From Dendrolimus kikuchii (taxonomy: Eukaryota > Arthropoda > Insecta > Lepidoptera > Lasiocampidae): 64,000 nt of DNA. The stretch spans positions 2,056,001-2,120,000 of the forward strand of contig CM034395.1 in the NCBI GenBank assembly GCA_019925095.2, written 5' to 3'. Position numbers and translations under genes: made by a program. The notes under the pieces are model-generated. The model saw nothing but the letters and a program-made list of their open reading frames with translations. It was not told where the DNA came from and made no database searches. Every line of letters starts with the position of its first letter. Within the stretch, counting starts at the first letter, position 1. This document shows, one piece after another, positions 1 through 11,097 of the stretch.

Positions 1-1011
1 TATTAAAAAAGTCGCGCATTTTCTACTAAAGCATATTTTTAGCTATAACTCCCTGCGTTACGCCACTTCACTTTTTATTATTTTTTTAAATACAGACAAC
101 TCAGACACAAATTATATGAGTCAATAAAACTGTGTTAGTAATTTAATTTTCAATGAATACCTATTTGATCCTCTGCATCAACCTCAACATCATAGGATTA
201 TCGCATTTATTGGCTATAATGTTATACATACATCCCTAGCTCTGTAAGCTTTTTATAAATTTTATTATATTGTATAATATTAATAACTGTTGTTTTATTA
301 ATTCAGTTAGCTACTTTATGATATGTTACAGTTATTTAGTAGCATAGTTGTTCTTGTCATGTTTCCGTTTAAAGTTAATAATTTATTTTGTTATGTACCC
401 TCTTATTTCTAAACGATACAATCAGCCATTTCCTTAATTGAATAATAATGTTATATTTTTATTCTGTGATTAGCGCCTGTTTTGTATAGAGTAGTTAGTT
501 GTGTATAATTCACCATAATTTTATATAACAGTGTTATCTATAATATGATGAGCTAATTGTGTAGATTATAATTCAAAATCTTTCAATTGTATATAGACGG
601 TATTCATTACATTTTATTTTTATGTTGGCAGACGCGATAAATTTATACTGTATTCGGTTTGTATTATTACATGTAAAACTTTAAGTATATTTTTTCATAT
701 AATATATTGTATAAAATATTATCTGGAATTTCCAAACAGGCATTAAATTCTTTTCATTCATAACACTTTAATTAAAATAATGTTTATCAATGACTTCGAT
801 CCGCTTTCGGTTGCTGAGTTTCATGTACTGTAAAAATTGTTGGAGGGATGGCGAAGTGTTCTAAAAATGCTTGTAGAGTGTGAACAGTCTAATAAATGTG
901 TTAAAACCGTAAAGTTCTTTGATTATAACTATGTGACCAGTTGCTGTTCTTTTGTTACCATAAACCCTTCTGAGTTGTTGCGAGTATTACAGATATTCGA
1001 TTATATCGATC
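1..1011. other. AT-rich non-coding stretch
   Basis: No conserved frame, repeat or RNA seen. The short frame at 837-1136 runs into LINE-A antisense and is not a gene. Confidence 0.6.
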
Positions 1012-1140
1012 ATACACATACATACATAACTTCACGCCAGTTAGCTTGCGGGGTAGGCACGGACAACAGAGCGCCATTTAGGCTTATTCTTACACACCTC
1101 ACTTGCTTCTTTGATATATCGATCGTGCGTTCATAAAACG
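1012..1140 (-). mobile_element. LINE-A 3' fragment, very short
   Basis: Begins with CATA repeats, then the complement of the ARELA-stop end (AACTTCACGCCAGTT), and runs only to about the VCKNKPKW segment before diverging near 1115. Confidence 0.75.
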
Positions 1141-1534
1141 CCAGCGTTGTCTGTAGTCGGAACGCTGACAGTGTATTCAGTCCCTAGTAATTTTTTCCGC
1201 TCGTCAAACTACGTCAATTTTTTACATACAAACATACATTCGTGCGTGCCTATAAATCACTTCATTGGAGTATAATTATGGTAGTAATTACGTTTCTTGT
1301 CTAAAAGCGTCAATGTGTGAACATAAATTTTGTTTTTGTCCATTGTTTTTAAGTTGTATTGTTGTATCAATATATGATGTATGTATTATTGAAATATGAT
1401 GAGTTTCTTTTAGGTTGTTTATTAACGCGGCCATGCGAAACAAATGTATGCAGCTGCATTGATAGTATAGTTCTTTTTATGGGAGTTTGATATCATCAGT
1501 TAACCCTTACATTACTACATACGCCTGCTACTAT
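1141..1534. other. Non-coding stretch
   Basis: AT-rich with no recognisable feature. Confidence 0.5.
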
Positions 1535-1780
1535 GCCTGGTGGTAGGGCATTTGCCCGACTGGATGGCTACCACTGGTCTAGTGTATGCCATCATAACAA
1601 CCTTAAGTTGTGTTCCGGCATTATTAGTTTTAGTGAGTGATGTGACCAGATTTTAGTCTCCCTCAAGAGAGCAGCAGCGCATTTGTAGCCACTTTGGTGT
1701 TGCAAATGTCTATAGGCGATGGTAACCGCTTTCCATCAAGTGGGCCGTCTGCCTGTCTGCTGATCTCCTGCAATAAAAAA
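1535..1780 (+). mobile_element. Repeat S, short form
   Basis: GCCTGGTGGTAGGGCATTTG to CTGCTGATCTCCTGCAATAA with an A tail. In one frame the 3' half ends in a VNVHRRW-stop-like reading. Confidence 0.75.
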
Positions 1781-2366
1781 GAATCTCCCAATTTGGCCTA
1801 TACTGATAATTGAGACAAAGATAAGATTTTTAACACTAAGAACGCCAGTAATGGAATATACGACGAGTATTTATTTTAATTTTGACGTAACAAAGCATTT
1901 TATTGTTGATTTTATTAAAATTTATTTATTTGTTTTACTAATTAAATATTACGTAACTAGGAATAGTTTTATAAAATATTATTATTATATAATTTACAAA
2001 ATTGGGTTGTTTTGGTCTTACGCCAAAAGGAAGTTTTGCACTGAAATCAGCGTTGTGCCGGATATAATTCCGGCACAGCAATATGCTGAGTGCAAACCTT
2101 GTTTGCTGAAAATGCGGCGTACATATTCTCAAAATATGCTCTGTGTATATTAATGTATAAAGAATGTAATTTAGTCGATATTTCTTCAAATAAAGATTTT
2201 TTTTATTTCTTTCTTTTCTTTTCTAATATTTCAGTAGAAAATTGGTAGTGTTTAAAGAGCATTACTTTAAGAGAGGAGGGTTAAGCTCTTTCGATATCAA
2301 TTCCTGTTACTTATTACTATCACTATTAACAGGGTTAAATAAATATATTATTAGGATGAATATATA
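1781..2366. other. AT-rich non-coding stretch
   Basis: Contains a Tyr/Ile-rich chance frame (1851-2153) with no conserved motif, and an imperfect inverted AATATGCTGAGTGCAAACC region near 2080. Nothing else seen. Confidence 0.5.
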
Positions 2367-2929
2367 CCAGTGGCCCCGGCAGACGTTGTCCTGCTCTGAA
2401 AAAATAAAAATCTAGCACCCGATCCCAGCGCCACCTACCGGTTCCAATTGCAAATTTAAACAATCCGGGAACCCACTCAAACACACAAAAACAAAATTAC
2501 CAAAATCGCTCCCGGTGATTAGGAGGATTCTAGAACCCGATCTCAGCGCCACCTACCGGTTCTAATTGCGAATCTAAACCATCCGGGAACCCACTCAAAC
2601 ACACAAAAACAAAATTACCAAAATCGCTCCCGGTGATTAGGAGGATTCTAGAACCCGATCTCAGCGCCACCTACCAGTTCTTTTTGCGAATCTAAACTAT
2701 CCGGGAACCCACTCAAACACACAAAAACAAAATCACCAAAATCGCTCCAGGAGATAAGGAGAATTGTATAACCCGATCTCAGCGCCATGTACTGGTTCCA
2801 ATTGTGGATCTAAATCATCCCGGGACCCACTCAAACACACACACAAAATTTCATCAAAATCGGTAAAGTCGTTCTCAAGTTTACAAAATTACAACGAAAA
2901 GTGGCATTGATTTTTATATATATAGAAGA
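2367..2929 (-). mobile_element. Non-autonomous Helitron with internal minisatellite
   Basis: On the minus strand it starts TC(TTC)TATATATATAAAAATC, ends CTGG before T, and has a GC-rich hairpin near the end (CAGGACAACGTCTGCCGGGG). Inside are four ~118-bp units, each containing a CCCGAT(C/T)(C/T)CAGCGCCA core (units start near 2411, 2529, 2646, 2765). Confidence 0.7.
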
Positions 2930-3018
2930 TTTCAAGCAAGCAATAGAAAATAAAATAAATGTTAAAAGTCAAAATTCAGTATAGTTAATTCATTACAAGT
3001 TTTTGCAAAGCAAATATA

Positions 3019-3236
3019 GTCAAGGTGGGGACGTCCGGCAGTGCGGTAAGTTCGTACACCTTTTTTAAACGGAATTTAACGCCAACTACAATTCGAACGT
3101 AGAGTTAAAAAATGGTGTCCTAGCTTTACTGACCGATTTGTCGTCGTCGTAGCTATTCAAAGACGGAAATAATCAGAGATGTACGGAATTCCCCCACTGA
3201 CCGTCCCCACCTTGACAATACATATAAATATTTCAG
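3019..3236. mobile_element. TIR MITE, 218 bp
   Basis: The ends are inverted: GTCAAGGTGGGGACG on the left and CGTCCCCACCTTGAC on the right. No coding sequence. The flanks are AT-rich and no clear target duplication can be assigned. Confidence 0.65.
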
Positions 3237-3431
3237 TTTCGCATAAAAAATATTATTTGTTCATTTATACAAATATATCGTTAGCAAATAATACCTATCT
3301 CGAATTTATATTTGTCTATCAATTATCGATTATTATATCTCTGATTATATTATAAGTAAATATTTAATTGCGGGGAAGCACCTACAGTTGAAATGTTTGA
3401 AGGCATGTTTTCTTTGGACTGATATTTTTAA

Positions 3432-3683
3432 TCTTATACTAATATATAAAGCTGAAGAGTTTTTTTGTTTGAACGCGCTAATCTCAGGAACCACTGGTCT
3501 GATTTGAAAAATTCATTAATTCTTAGATAGCCCATTTATTGAGGAAGGCTATAGGCTATATATCATTACGCTAAGACGAATTGGAGCGGAGCACTAATGA
3601 AGAATATTTCAAAATCGCGGGGTTTTTTTTAACTTACTTTTTTTTATCTATTCCACGTGGACGAAGTCGCGGGCAGAAGCTAG
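3432..3683 (+). mobile_element. Helitron family H1, 252 bp
   Basis: Starts TCTTATACTAATATATAAAG after A, ends with GACGAAGTCGCGGGCAGAAG then CTAG before T. The GAAGTCGCGGGC part can form the small hairpin expected near Helitron 3' ends. Confidence 0.75.
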
Positions 3684-3755
3684 TAGGTTATATAACATGA
3701 CGCTATATACCACGGGAGCGAGACAGAGCGCGGGTGAAATCGCGCCGGGCCGCTA
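3684..3755 (+). mobile_element. Helitron-like 3' end scrap
   Basis: 72 bp between a complete Helitron and LINE-B, ending GCGCCGGGCCGCTAG before T, with GCGCGGGTGAAATCGCGCC able to fold. No matching 5' end is seen. Confidence 0.4.
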
Positions 3756-4027
3756 GTTGGGGAGATAAAACCTTAGCGTCTCCGCTGGCTCGGTCATGTA
3801 GACCGGATGGAGGAGGGTCGGGGAGTGAAGAAAGCATACTTGGAGCGATCAGTTGGTCGGCGACCGGTTGGCCGTCCCGAGTATCGCTGGAAGGTCAGAG
3901 TGGAAGCTGACTTCACTGCACTACAAGCCCAAAACTGGCAAGACACTGCGCAGGACAGAGGAAAGTGGCCTGCTCTCGTTTCGGAGGCCAAGACTCACTT
4001 TGGGTCGCTGAGACAACGGAGTTAGTT
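3756..4027 (+). mobile_element. LINE-B reverse-transcriptase C-terminal fragment
   Basis: The frame includes RLRWLGHVDRMEEGRGVKKA, RRPVGRPEYRWKVRVEADF, QNWQDTAQDRGKWPALVSEA and KTHFGSLRQRS-stop at 4025. It is a non-LTR tail with the same layout as LINE-A but little sequence identity to it. It directly abuts a Helitron-like 3' end (CTAG at 3752-3755). Confidence 0.75.
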
Positions 4028-4315
4028 AATTAATATTTTTATTAGTTACAACGAAAAGTCCTAGAATATAAAAGAATAATGTATTGCCAAAGATGTATGT
4101 ACAGTATAAAGTCTTATAAGTCTTCCTATAAGTGAGAAGATTTGCCGATGATAACCCCTCCCTCCTCCCACAACAGCGACCCGCGGTCATCTAGTTCTTA
4201 GTACTACTTCTACAAGCCTCGGTCCCAGCGTAGAAAGCGGGAGAGGCGACCATCGACACACCTTCTGCGCACGACTTATGTAGGATATTGTAGTATCAAT
4301 ACATTTCGCTTAAAA
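4028..4315. other. Partly GC-rich unexplained stretch
   Basis: 4150-4275 is markedly GC-rich (CTCCCTCCTCCCACAACAGC; AAAGCGGGAGAGGCGACC) between a LINE-B end and a Helitron. No frame recognised; possibly LINE-B 3' UTR. Confidence 0.35.
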
Positions 4316-4812
4316 ACAAATAAAATTGAAGTGTCTGTTTGTAATGAACGTATATACATCAACAATACATTTTAACATTTTTTTGTCTGTCTGTTTGTTC
4401 CGGCTAATCTTTGAAACGGCTAGACCGACTTTGACAGGACTATTACTGGCAGATAACTGATGTTATAAGGAGTAACTCAGACTATTTTTATATTATATGT
4501 ATCTGCCAGGTGATAGGGCATTTGCCCGACTGGATGGCTACCACCCCTGGTCTAAAGTATGTCGCCATAACAACTTTGAGTTGTGTTCCGGCATTAGCGA
4601 CCTGGTTCCAATCTCCCTTAAGAGAGCAGCAGCGCATTTGTAGCACCTTTACTGTTGCAAATGTCCATAGGTGATCGTAACCGCTTTCCATCAAGTGGGC
4701 CGTCTGTCTGTCTGCTGAAGTCCTGCCATAAAAAAAAAATAGAAAAAATTAGGCTTCCGCAATAAAAAAATAAAACCAATATAATATCCCACGTAGACGA
4801 AGTCACAGCTAG
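4316..4812 (+). mobile_element. Helitron-like element split by repeat S
   Basis: The left part (TTGAAGTGTCTGTTTGTAAT; CCGGCTAATCTTTGAAACG) matches 22700-22880. The right part ends ACGTAGACGAAGTCACAGCTAG before T. A repeat S copy (4503-4739) sits between them. The exact 5' end is not clear. Confidence 0.55.
4503..4739 (+). mobile_element. Repeat S, short form, inserted in a Helitron
   Basis: Starts TGCCAGGTGATAGGGCATTT and ends TCCTGCCATA plus an A10 tail. Confidence 0.8.
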
Positions 4813-4964
4813 TTAATAAATAATAATCAACAAAAATAATAACTCTACGCCAATGTTGTACGACATTTTTTTGATGTCCATATACGGAGTGGCAAGTCAC
4901 CGTCTGCCAATTTTATCCATGTTCCCCGAACATTGCGACAGGCAGACGCTATAGTCTATCTAAT

Positions 4965-5244
4965 CTATCCGTGCAGGAACGGAGAAAGAATACAATTTCC
5001 TGCAGCCGGCCGGCCTGTCGTAAGAGGCGACAGAACAACCCACAGCCAAGTTGTAGAGTATTTGCCCGACTGGATGGCTACCACCCCTGGTCTAGAGTAT
5101 ACCGCCATAACAACCTTGAATTGTGTTCCGGCATTAGTGACCAGGTTCCAGTCTCCCTTAAGAGAGCAGCAGCGCATTTGTAACTGCTTTCCGTCAAGTG
5201 GGCCGTCTGCCTGTCTGCTGAACTCCTGCAAAAAAAAAAAAAAA
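4965..5244 (+). mobile_element. Repeat S, long form, internal deletion
   Basis: Has the 5' head TATCCGTGCAGGAACGGAGA and a poly(A) end. About 40 bp (CACCTTTGGTGTTGCAAATG and on) are missing before CTGCTTTCCGTCAAG. Confidence 0.8.
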
Positions 5245-6011
5245 TCACCATAGAACCAGATCCCTAGTTCCACTAGCAGTTTATCTCAATAGCCCGGTCC
5301 TTTTTGTCCTCATTTCCTACGTGACTAAACCCTAAGCCCCACTCGCCCCTGTTAGCTAGTGTGGTATTTTGACGACTTGCCCAAGGGTCGCGTAGTAATA
5401 TGGTACGTTCCCATAATTACTAACTGACCCAGCAGTGGCATATTTATTAGTCCAATATACCCTTTCACGACTGTATTAAACAATTCAACGAGGCAAACGT
5501 ACAAATCAATCAAAGCCGCATTAGACACCGGCGTTAATTAAAAGCCACGCAACGTAGGCCATAAATTTACTGTTCAATAAATAAATTCATATGAAACGTG
5601 TTAATTGACGTTTACAAGGTGTTTCGGAGCGGAATCGATGTCTATCACGATAAAGTGACACATCGAGGTGAAGCCAACTACTGGTTTTTGTGCGTATCAC
5701 TTTGTACAGGGCATAACGGGCCGTCTACAGCTGTATTACTTGTACCGGACTCTTATATCTCACTATAAAATTATTTTACCTTAAGCTAATATTAAATGGC
5801 TTTATTTCTTTTTTTCAAATTCATTTATTTATATAAAATTATTTCTAGGTCTTATACAATTATATGTAAAATTTATAGTAATAACACATTTTTAATTATA
5901 ATAGGTAAAATTAAGGCTACATTTTTTTTTGGCAGCGGCTGCTGCACTTGACTCTAGGCCTGTATCGCGGCAAGCATCACAATTTTATTATAAGAACTTA
6001 GATATACTGCT
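5245..6011. other. Unassigned stretch
   Basis: Apart from the 5568-5690 repeat I see nothing definite. Some moderately GC-rich sequence at 5270-5450 has no coding frame. Confidence 0.5.
5568..5690 (+). repeat. Interspersed repeat shared with 9090-9185
   Basis: GTTAATTGACGTTTACAA, GGAGCGGAATCGATG and GACACATCGAGGTGAA recur in inverse orientation at 9090-9185 (CACCTCGATGTGTCATTCGT; ATTCCGCGCTCCGACAC). Confidence 0.5.
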
Positions 6012-6152
6012 AAATAAAACTTTAACAATACTCGTTGACACTTGACATCTTTGTGTTCCGTGATCACGGCCACTGGAAAGTTGTCGAGACGTCGGAATAA
6101 CAAAAATAAAATTTTCCGCGCTTAAAACCGTTAAAACGTAGTTTTATTATAC
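6012..6152 (-). repeat. Repeat G fragment
   Basis: Minus strand: AAAACTACGTTTTAACGG, GACGTCTCGACAACTTTCCA, TGGCCGTGATCACGG and CAACGAGTATTGTTAAAG, as at 43221 and 63706. Confidence 0.65.
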
Positions 6153-6272
6153 TGGAATTATTAATTTATTACCCTATAACTATGTAATAAGTGCGTGTCT
6201 GTGTGTCTTTTGTGTATAATAATATATATTTCTATCTTTCAGTTTGGGTAAATTATACCAAAGTTATATATT

Positions 6273-6514
6273 TATTTTTATTTTTTTTATTGCAGGAGTT
6301 CAGCAGACAGGCAGACGGCCCACTTGATGGAAAGCGGTTACCATCGCCTATGGACATTTGCAACACCAAAGTTGCTATAAATGCGCTGCTGCTCTCTTAA
6401 GGGAGACTGGAACCTGGTCATTAATACCGGAACACAACTCAAGGTTGCTATGGCGACATTCTTTAGACCAGGGGTGGTAGCCATCCAATCGGGCAAATGC
6501 CCTACCACCTGGCA
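6273..6514 (-). mobile_element. Repeat S, short form
   Basis: T run at 6281-6289 (poly(A) on the minus strand) to the CCACCTGGC edge at 6514. Confidence 0.8.
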
Positions 6515-6769
6515 ATATTTAATATGTTTACATGAAATATATTGAATCATTCAATGCGATGAGTGATGTTATAGTTTCTTTTTAGTTCTGCTCCCTTGGA
6601 CCGTATCATGGCGTGGTAGAGCCATGTTGGAACTGTTTTCTCGATTATAGCTCTTAGGGTTGGCTCCATATTACGCAAACACATATTATCGGCATGAAAC
6701 AGTTTGCCTTCAGCTAATTGTGTTTAGTTCACATCCTTTTCCACCACACTATCTCATCCTCTTATCCCA

Positions 6770-6870
6770 TCCTGAAGGCTGGTAATATGCTGACTTCGCC
6801 ACTGATGATGCAAACGTCAATAGACGATGCTAAGTATTTTACGTCAGTTGGTATGTTAGCCCGCTCCCGG
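6770..6870 (+). repeat. Repeat S, very old fragment (tentative)
   Basis: GATGCAAACGTCAATAGACG, then TAAGTATTTTACGTCAGTTG resembles GTTGCAAATGTCCATAGGCG, then TAACCGCTTTCCATCAAGTG. Many mismatches, no A tail. Confidence 0.35.
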
Positions 6871-6920
6871 TAATAATACAAATTAAAAATCATTATTTAA
6901 ATCATTAAGAAAAATCGTTT

Positions 6921-7061
6921 GATATTTTGAAGAAAGATCACGTAAGAAGCACTTTAAATAAGCATGTATTCATGAAGAGATTAATGAAAGTTGATGAAGC
7001 TAAAAGTGTTTGTCAGGATCGTAGCAGGTGGAGAGCCTTCGTCTCTGGGAAACAGGCGTAA
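6921..7061 (+). pseudogene. Diverged LINE-A-like C-terminus (old relative)
   Basis: One frame reads DILKKDHVRSTLNKHVFMKR, then LMKVDEAKSVCQDRSRWRAF and VSGKQA before a TAA at 7059-7061. It aligns without gaps to the LINE-A end DVRSLKNRRACMTRVMNVKE / ASEVCKNKPKWRSVVRAYP, sharing VRS, N, M, VM/LM, EA, VC, W R and V at the right spacing. It is therefore a distant family member, not a copy of the young LINE-A. Confidence 0.6.
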
Positions 7062-7614
7062 CAATATGTATATATGTAAATAATCGTTGTGCCGACGCTA
7101 TAAATAATTTGAACACAATTATTCAATTTAACCAATTTGTTTTTTTATCGATCGTTAAATACAAATTTATAAATTATATATGGTCTTCTTTCCATCCTGA
7201 TTTAGATTTACTGTATACCATTTAATAATATAACCGCACGTTTTTCCTAAAATATTTATATTATATAATGGTAACTATATTACAATAAACTGTAGGTGTT
7301 GTGTATTAAATAAAAAGATAATTTACTAATATCTTCTATATTTTAATATTTTATTTCACACTGTAGTTCCAAGCCAAGGCAGAGAGAAGAGAGAGCGTCG
7401 ATACCATTTTTGTCTTTGGTAAAGCGCGAATTACATGTTTGGATATTAAATTTATCGTTCGGATACGACAGTAGGTAAATCTAATTAATCATTTAAATTG
7501 TTATAAAATATTACTTGCATTTAAGAAACAGTATTTTAAATGTGACGTATATATAGGTATGTATGTAATACAATATAACGGTATGTATTGCAAATTATAT
7601 TTATTACTTATTAT
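7062..7614. other. AT-rich non-coding stretch
   Basis: No feature recognised. Confidence 0.5.
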
Positions 7615-7815
7615 ATTATATACACTTTCCATGATCAAATTGATCGTGTACTAGCAGAAGGTGATGTTAGGAGCCTTAACAACAGACGAGCGTGCATGAC
7701 AAGAGTTATGAATGTCAAAGAAGCAAGTGAGGTGTGTAAGAATAAGCCTAAATGGCGCTCTGTTGTTCGTGCCTACCCCGCAAGGGAACTGGCGTGAAGT
7801 TATGTATGTATGTAT
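7615..7815 (+). mobile_element. LINE-A 3' fragment
   Basis: Starts at the TFHDQIDRVLAEGDV segment (TTTCCATGATCAAATTGATC) and ends at ARELA-stop followed by TATGTATG. The frame is open to the stop at 7797. Confidence 0.85.
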
Positions 7816-9089
7816 ATTATGTACATGTTTAGTCTTATTTCATGTGTTATCTTCATCGTGAGATTATCTGAGAATTTCCTTTTAGTTACATTATAAAGTT
7901 GATATCTAACATTTGCGACTACATTAGCTTAAATTTGATGACACTGAGACTGTAATTTTATACATCTTAGAAGACAGTATGAACTCAATTCCTTTGCCTA
8001 TCATTAGCATTAAACAACACCAAATCCGGCGGACATTCAGTCATAGCAACATTTAAGTATCTTATACAGTTAAAAAACTATAAAATAATTAAAATATACA
8101 TGAACGCGTTTTATTATCGCGAACGACCTCGTTCCGGTACGCACAGGATGGTGGCAATTAAACAAGTTAATTTGCACGCGGTTTTAGTGGCCCCGCAATA
8201 TTTCACCGTCGGCGGGCGTTTAACTGCGAATGAATTATCACGAATATTTACTGGTGTCATTTTGATGTCGCCCGTCGAGAGTCCAAGTTAGAAGAGCAAA
8301 ACGGGAATAAATATTATTGGTGCACGACCAACCAACAGTGATACACACCGGTCCGGGCAATCTTTGTACATGCACAAGATCGACCTTTTACTATGACGAT
8401 TGCTTCGTAGTCTATAGCCATCCGTCAGAGGTTCGAATCTGCCACTGACAGCAAGATCGAACCTATGTAAGTACAACAAAATTTTATTGTACAATTGTAA
8501 CCTTTTGAAATATAGGCATTAATTCTAGCAAAAGGTGCTTCATTGAAGACTTTCTACGCTTTAAATATTTTAAGTGTAAGTGTAGGAAGTAACACAACAC
8601 ACTGGACTCACTAGAATACAATAAGCAACCATCACCTTGAGCACTGGTCTGTCCGCAAAGGGATTCATCTTGTCAAAAAAAAGAAGAAAAAGCTCCTTAA
8701 CCTAGAGACCTGTTGCATAGTGGACGGCCTGCATTAGTAATATATTTTGTAAATTAAATTTAAACATACAGACAACTAGATCCAAATACTATAGTTATAG
8801 TTAGTAGATCTTAAAAGCATGTGTTAGTAATTTACAGGGAATAACGATTTGGTCAGAAAACTATCGTGTTTATTGGATATTACGTGTACGTATACAGGAT
8901 GCTGTTGCTGCTGCCGTGCTGTCTGCTAGGCAGGGAGGCTGTTTTCTTTCGCTAAATAGCGTACAAAGCCATCCGTGCGTGCAACCATGAACACATCAGA
9001 TGCACTGCAGAAGCGCGGGAGTCACAACAACGCTTTGCCCGAACGTTCATCTCTTATAGCTTGCGCCACCAATCAACAGTTGTTACGTT
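7816..9089. other. Unassigned stretch
   Basis: A 63-codon frame at 8100-8291 (RERPRSGTHRMVAIKQVNLH) has balanced composition but no known domain. CAGAGGTTCGAATCTGCCAC near 8425 resembles a Pol III B box without a convincing tRNA fold. Otherwise nothing seen. Confidence 0.4.
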
Positions 9090-9185
9090 CACCTCGATGT
9101 GTCATTCGTGAAAACATACCTCGCAACAATATTTATTGATTCCGCGCTCCGACACATTGTAAATGTCAATTAACATATTCAATAA
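9090..9185 (-). repeat. Interspersed repeat shared with 5568-5690
   Basis: Inverse copy of the 5568-5690 repeat; ends CAATTAACATATTCAATAA. Confidence 0.5.
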
Positions 9186-9340
9186 TATATTATTATGCAC
9201 GGTGGATATGTACAACTAACTGGCTATTTGCATTTATGTGTCGATTGAGGTTGAATTAAAAAGCAGGTCTTTGTGAATTATAATACAAATGTTGGGCCAC
9301 GTGCGAGTATCGAGTTTAACATATTTCTATCTTTATCTAA

Positions 9341-9690
9341 TATATAAAATTCTCGTGTCACAGTTTTCGTTGCCATACTACTCCGAAACGGATTTGCACC
9401 CCTCTACGATCAACCCCTATTTTTCATTTGTTAATTATAAACTTTAATTTTTTGGCAAGATTTTTAATCTTATTTTGTTATGACTTAGAATTAAAAAAAA
9501 ATATATTACTCTTTTAGATTCACAATTAGAACCGGTAGGTGGCGCTGAGATCGGGTTCTGGAATCCTCCTAATCACCGGGAGCGATTTTGGTGATTTTGT
9601 TTTTGTGTGTTTGAGTGGGTACCGGGATGGTTGAGATTCGCAATTAGAACCGGTACGTGGCGCTGGGATCGGGTTCTAAAAACTTGAAAA
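9341..9690 (+). mobile_element. Helitron, 3'-truncated, with two minisatellite units
   Basis: Starts TCTAATATATAAAATTCTCG. Contains two copies of AGAACCGGTA(G/C)GTGGCGCTG about 110 bp apart, in opposite orientation to the units at 2411-2880. The GC-rich terminal hairpin is missing. Confidence 0.55.
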
Positions 9691-9789
9691 AAGCAGAAAA
9701 CTCAAAAACCAAATATTCTCTTATTGATTTTTATATGTGAATTCGTTCGCGTTTATTTTTATTTTTTTGCTTAAATTTTTAGACAGTAT

Positions 9790-10321
9790 TGTTACGAGTT
9801 AGCGGGACTCGAATTAAAATAACGTTAGAATTCTTATAGAATTAATTGGAACTATACAAACACGTATAACACAGGTACAAGTATAATCGAACACAAGAAA
9901 TCCAAATGTAATGCAGAAGGTCGTAATTCAATAAAACGCGTAAAGTCCGTCACTATTAGATTCCCGAATGTACACACGTCACGCCCGTATCGTAGTTGTA
10001 GCTCAACTGACTCTTCTCTCCATCAGGCCGTCGTTTTATACTTCACAAATGCAAATATGCTCGCCCGGCAACGTCGACACAATTTCCTACAATTAGCTTG
10101 TAATTGTAATCCGCAACACCTGGCTAATGATGCTCCTGAGCGAGTACAATAGAACAATAGGCTGTTCTCCTCAATAACTAGAACCATATGCCAATAGATA
10201 AGTGAACAAAAGAAGACGATCATAAAAGGATTACAACTAGTTCAAATGCCGACAGGTAATAAAATGTGCTTTTACAGATCTGTACGTGGAATTTATGTTT
10301 GTCGGGGCCTAAGTTATAACA
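9790..10321. mobile_element. Solo LTR, copy 1
   Basis: 532 bp, starting TGTTACGAGTTAGCGGGACT and ending ATAACA, so it has TG...CA ends. GTAT flanks both sides (9786-9789 and 10322-10325). No internal retroviral-type coding sequence is attached. Confidence 0.75.
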
Positions 10322-10457
10322 GTATATATATTAATACATCTAAAAAAAGGTCATAATTGTAACAACTGCACAACTTTAACCCCTTAAAGGACGATTCTAT
10401 AAAAAATGCTGTAATATATCATTCTTCAATAACTTATGGAATTGTGATAAATTTTTA

Positions 10458-10993
10458 TCTATATATATATAAAAATGAATCGCAAAATGTGTTGGTAAGC
10501 GCATAACTCAACAACGCCTGGACCAATTTGGCCAATTCTTTTTTTAAATGTTCGTTGAAGTCCAAGGATGGTTTTTACGGCGAGAAAAATTCGAATAATT
10601 GCCGGGAAAACCCTAAAAACAGCCCTTTTCTTTTTCCCATACAAACGTTTTCTAACTAAAATGTAGAGTCAATTTGAACTTTATTGCTATTCAATAAAGT
10701 TCATATTAAATTACAAGCTTCCAATCAGGTTTGAACCCTAAGTTCACCTCTTAGTTTGAAGTCCTCTGGCAGACATCCCAGTCGGGGTTTTTTAGTGGGT
10801 CCCAGAAGGGTGGCCAAAGTTCGTGCAAGCGAAGATACTTTGGTCACCCGAGCTGAACCCCACACACCGCCCTATCACCAGGGTGACGGTTCTGTTCAGG
10901 AGAATTTTTTGCCCCGGCTATAAAATAGGTAGGAACAAAAAACTGCCACATTCCAAATCTTTTTGACAGAACGAAGTCTGTCGGGTCCGCTAG
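10458..10993 (+). mobile_element. Helitron, 536 bp
   Basis: Starts TCTATATATATATAAAAATG after A and ends in GACAGAACGAAGTCTGTC (6-bp stem), then GGGTCCGCTAG before T. Start, hairpin and end all fit Helitron rules. Non-coding. Confidence 0.75.
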
Positions 10994-11097
10994 TTCCCTA
11001 TAAAAAAAAATTAAAGGGATATAAAACCCTTCAATTTATTTTTGAGACAAAAAAAAAAATCATTAAAATCCATTCAACCGCTTAACCGTAAAAAGGT

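Noticed and set aside
2411..2880. CRISPR-like array (regular repeats)
   Set aside because: Units are ~118 bp, near-identical throughout without spacers, and lie inside a Helitron in a eukaryotic genome.
8400..8450. Possible tRNA gene (B-box-like GAGGTTCGAATCTG)
   Set aside because: The T-stem does not pair well, and no acceptor stem or A box can be placed at tRNA spacing.
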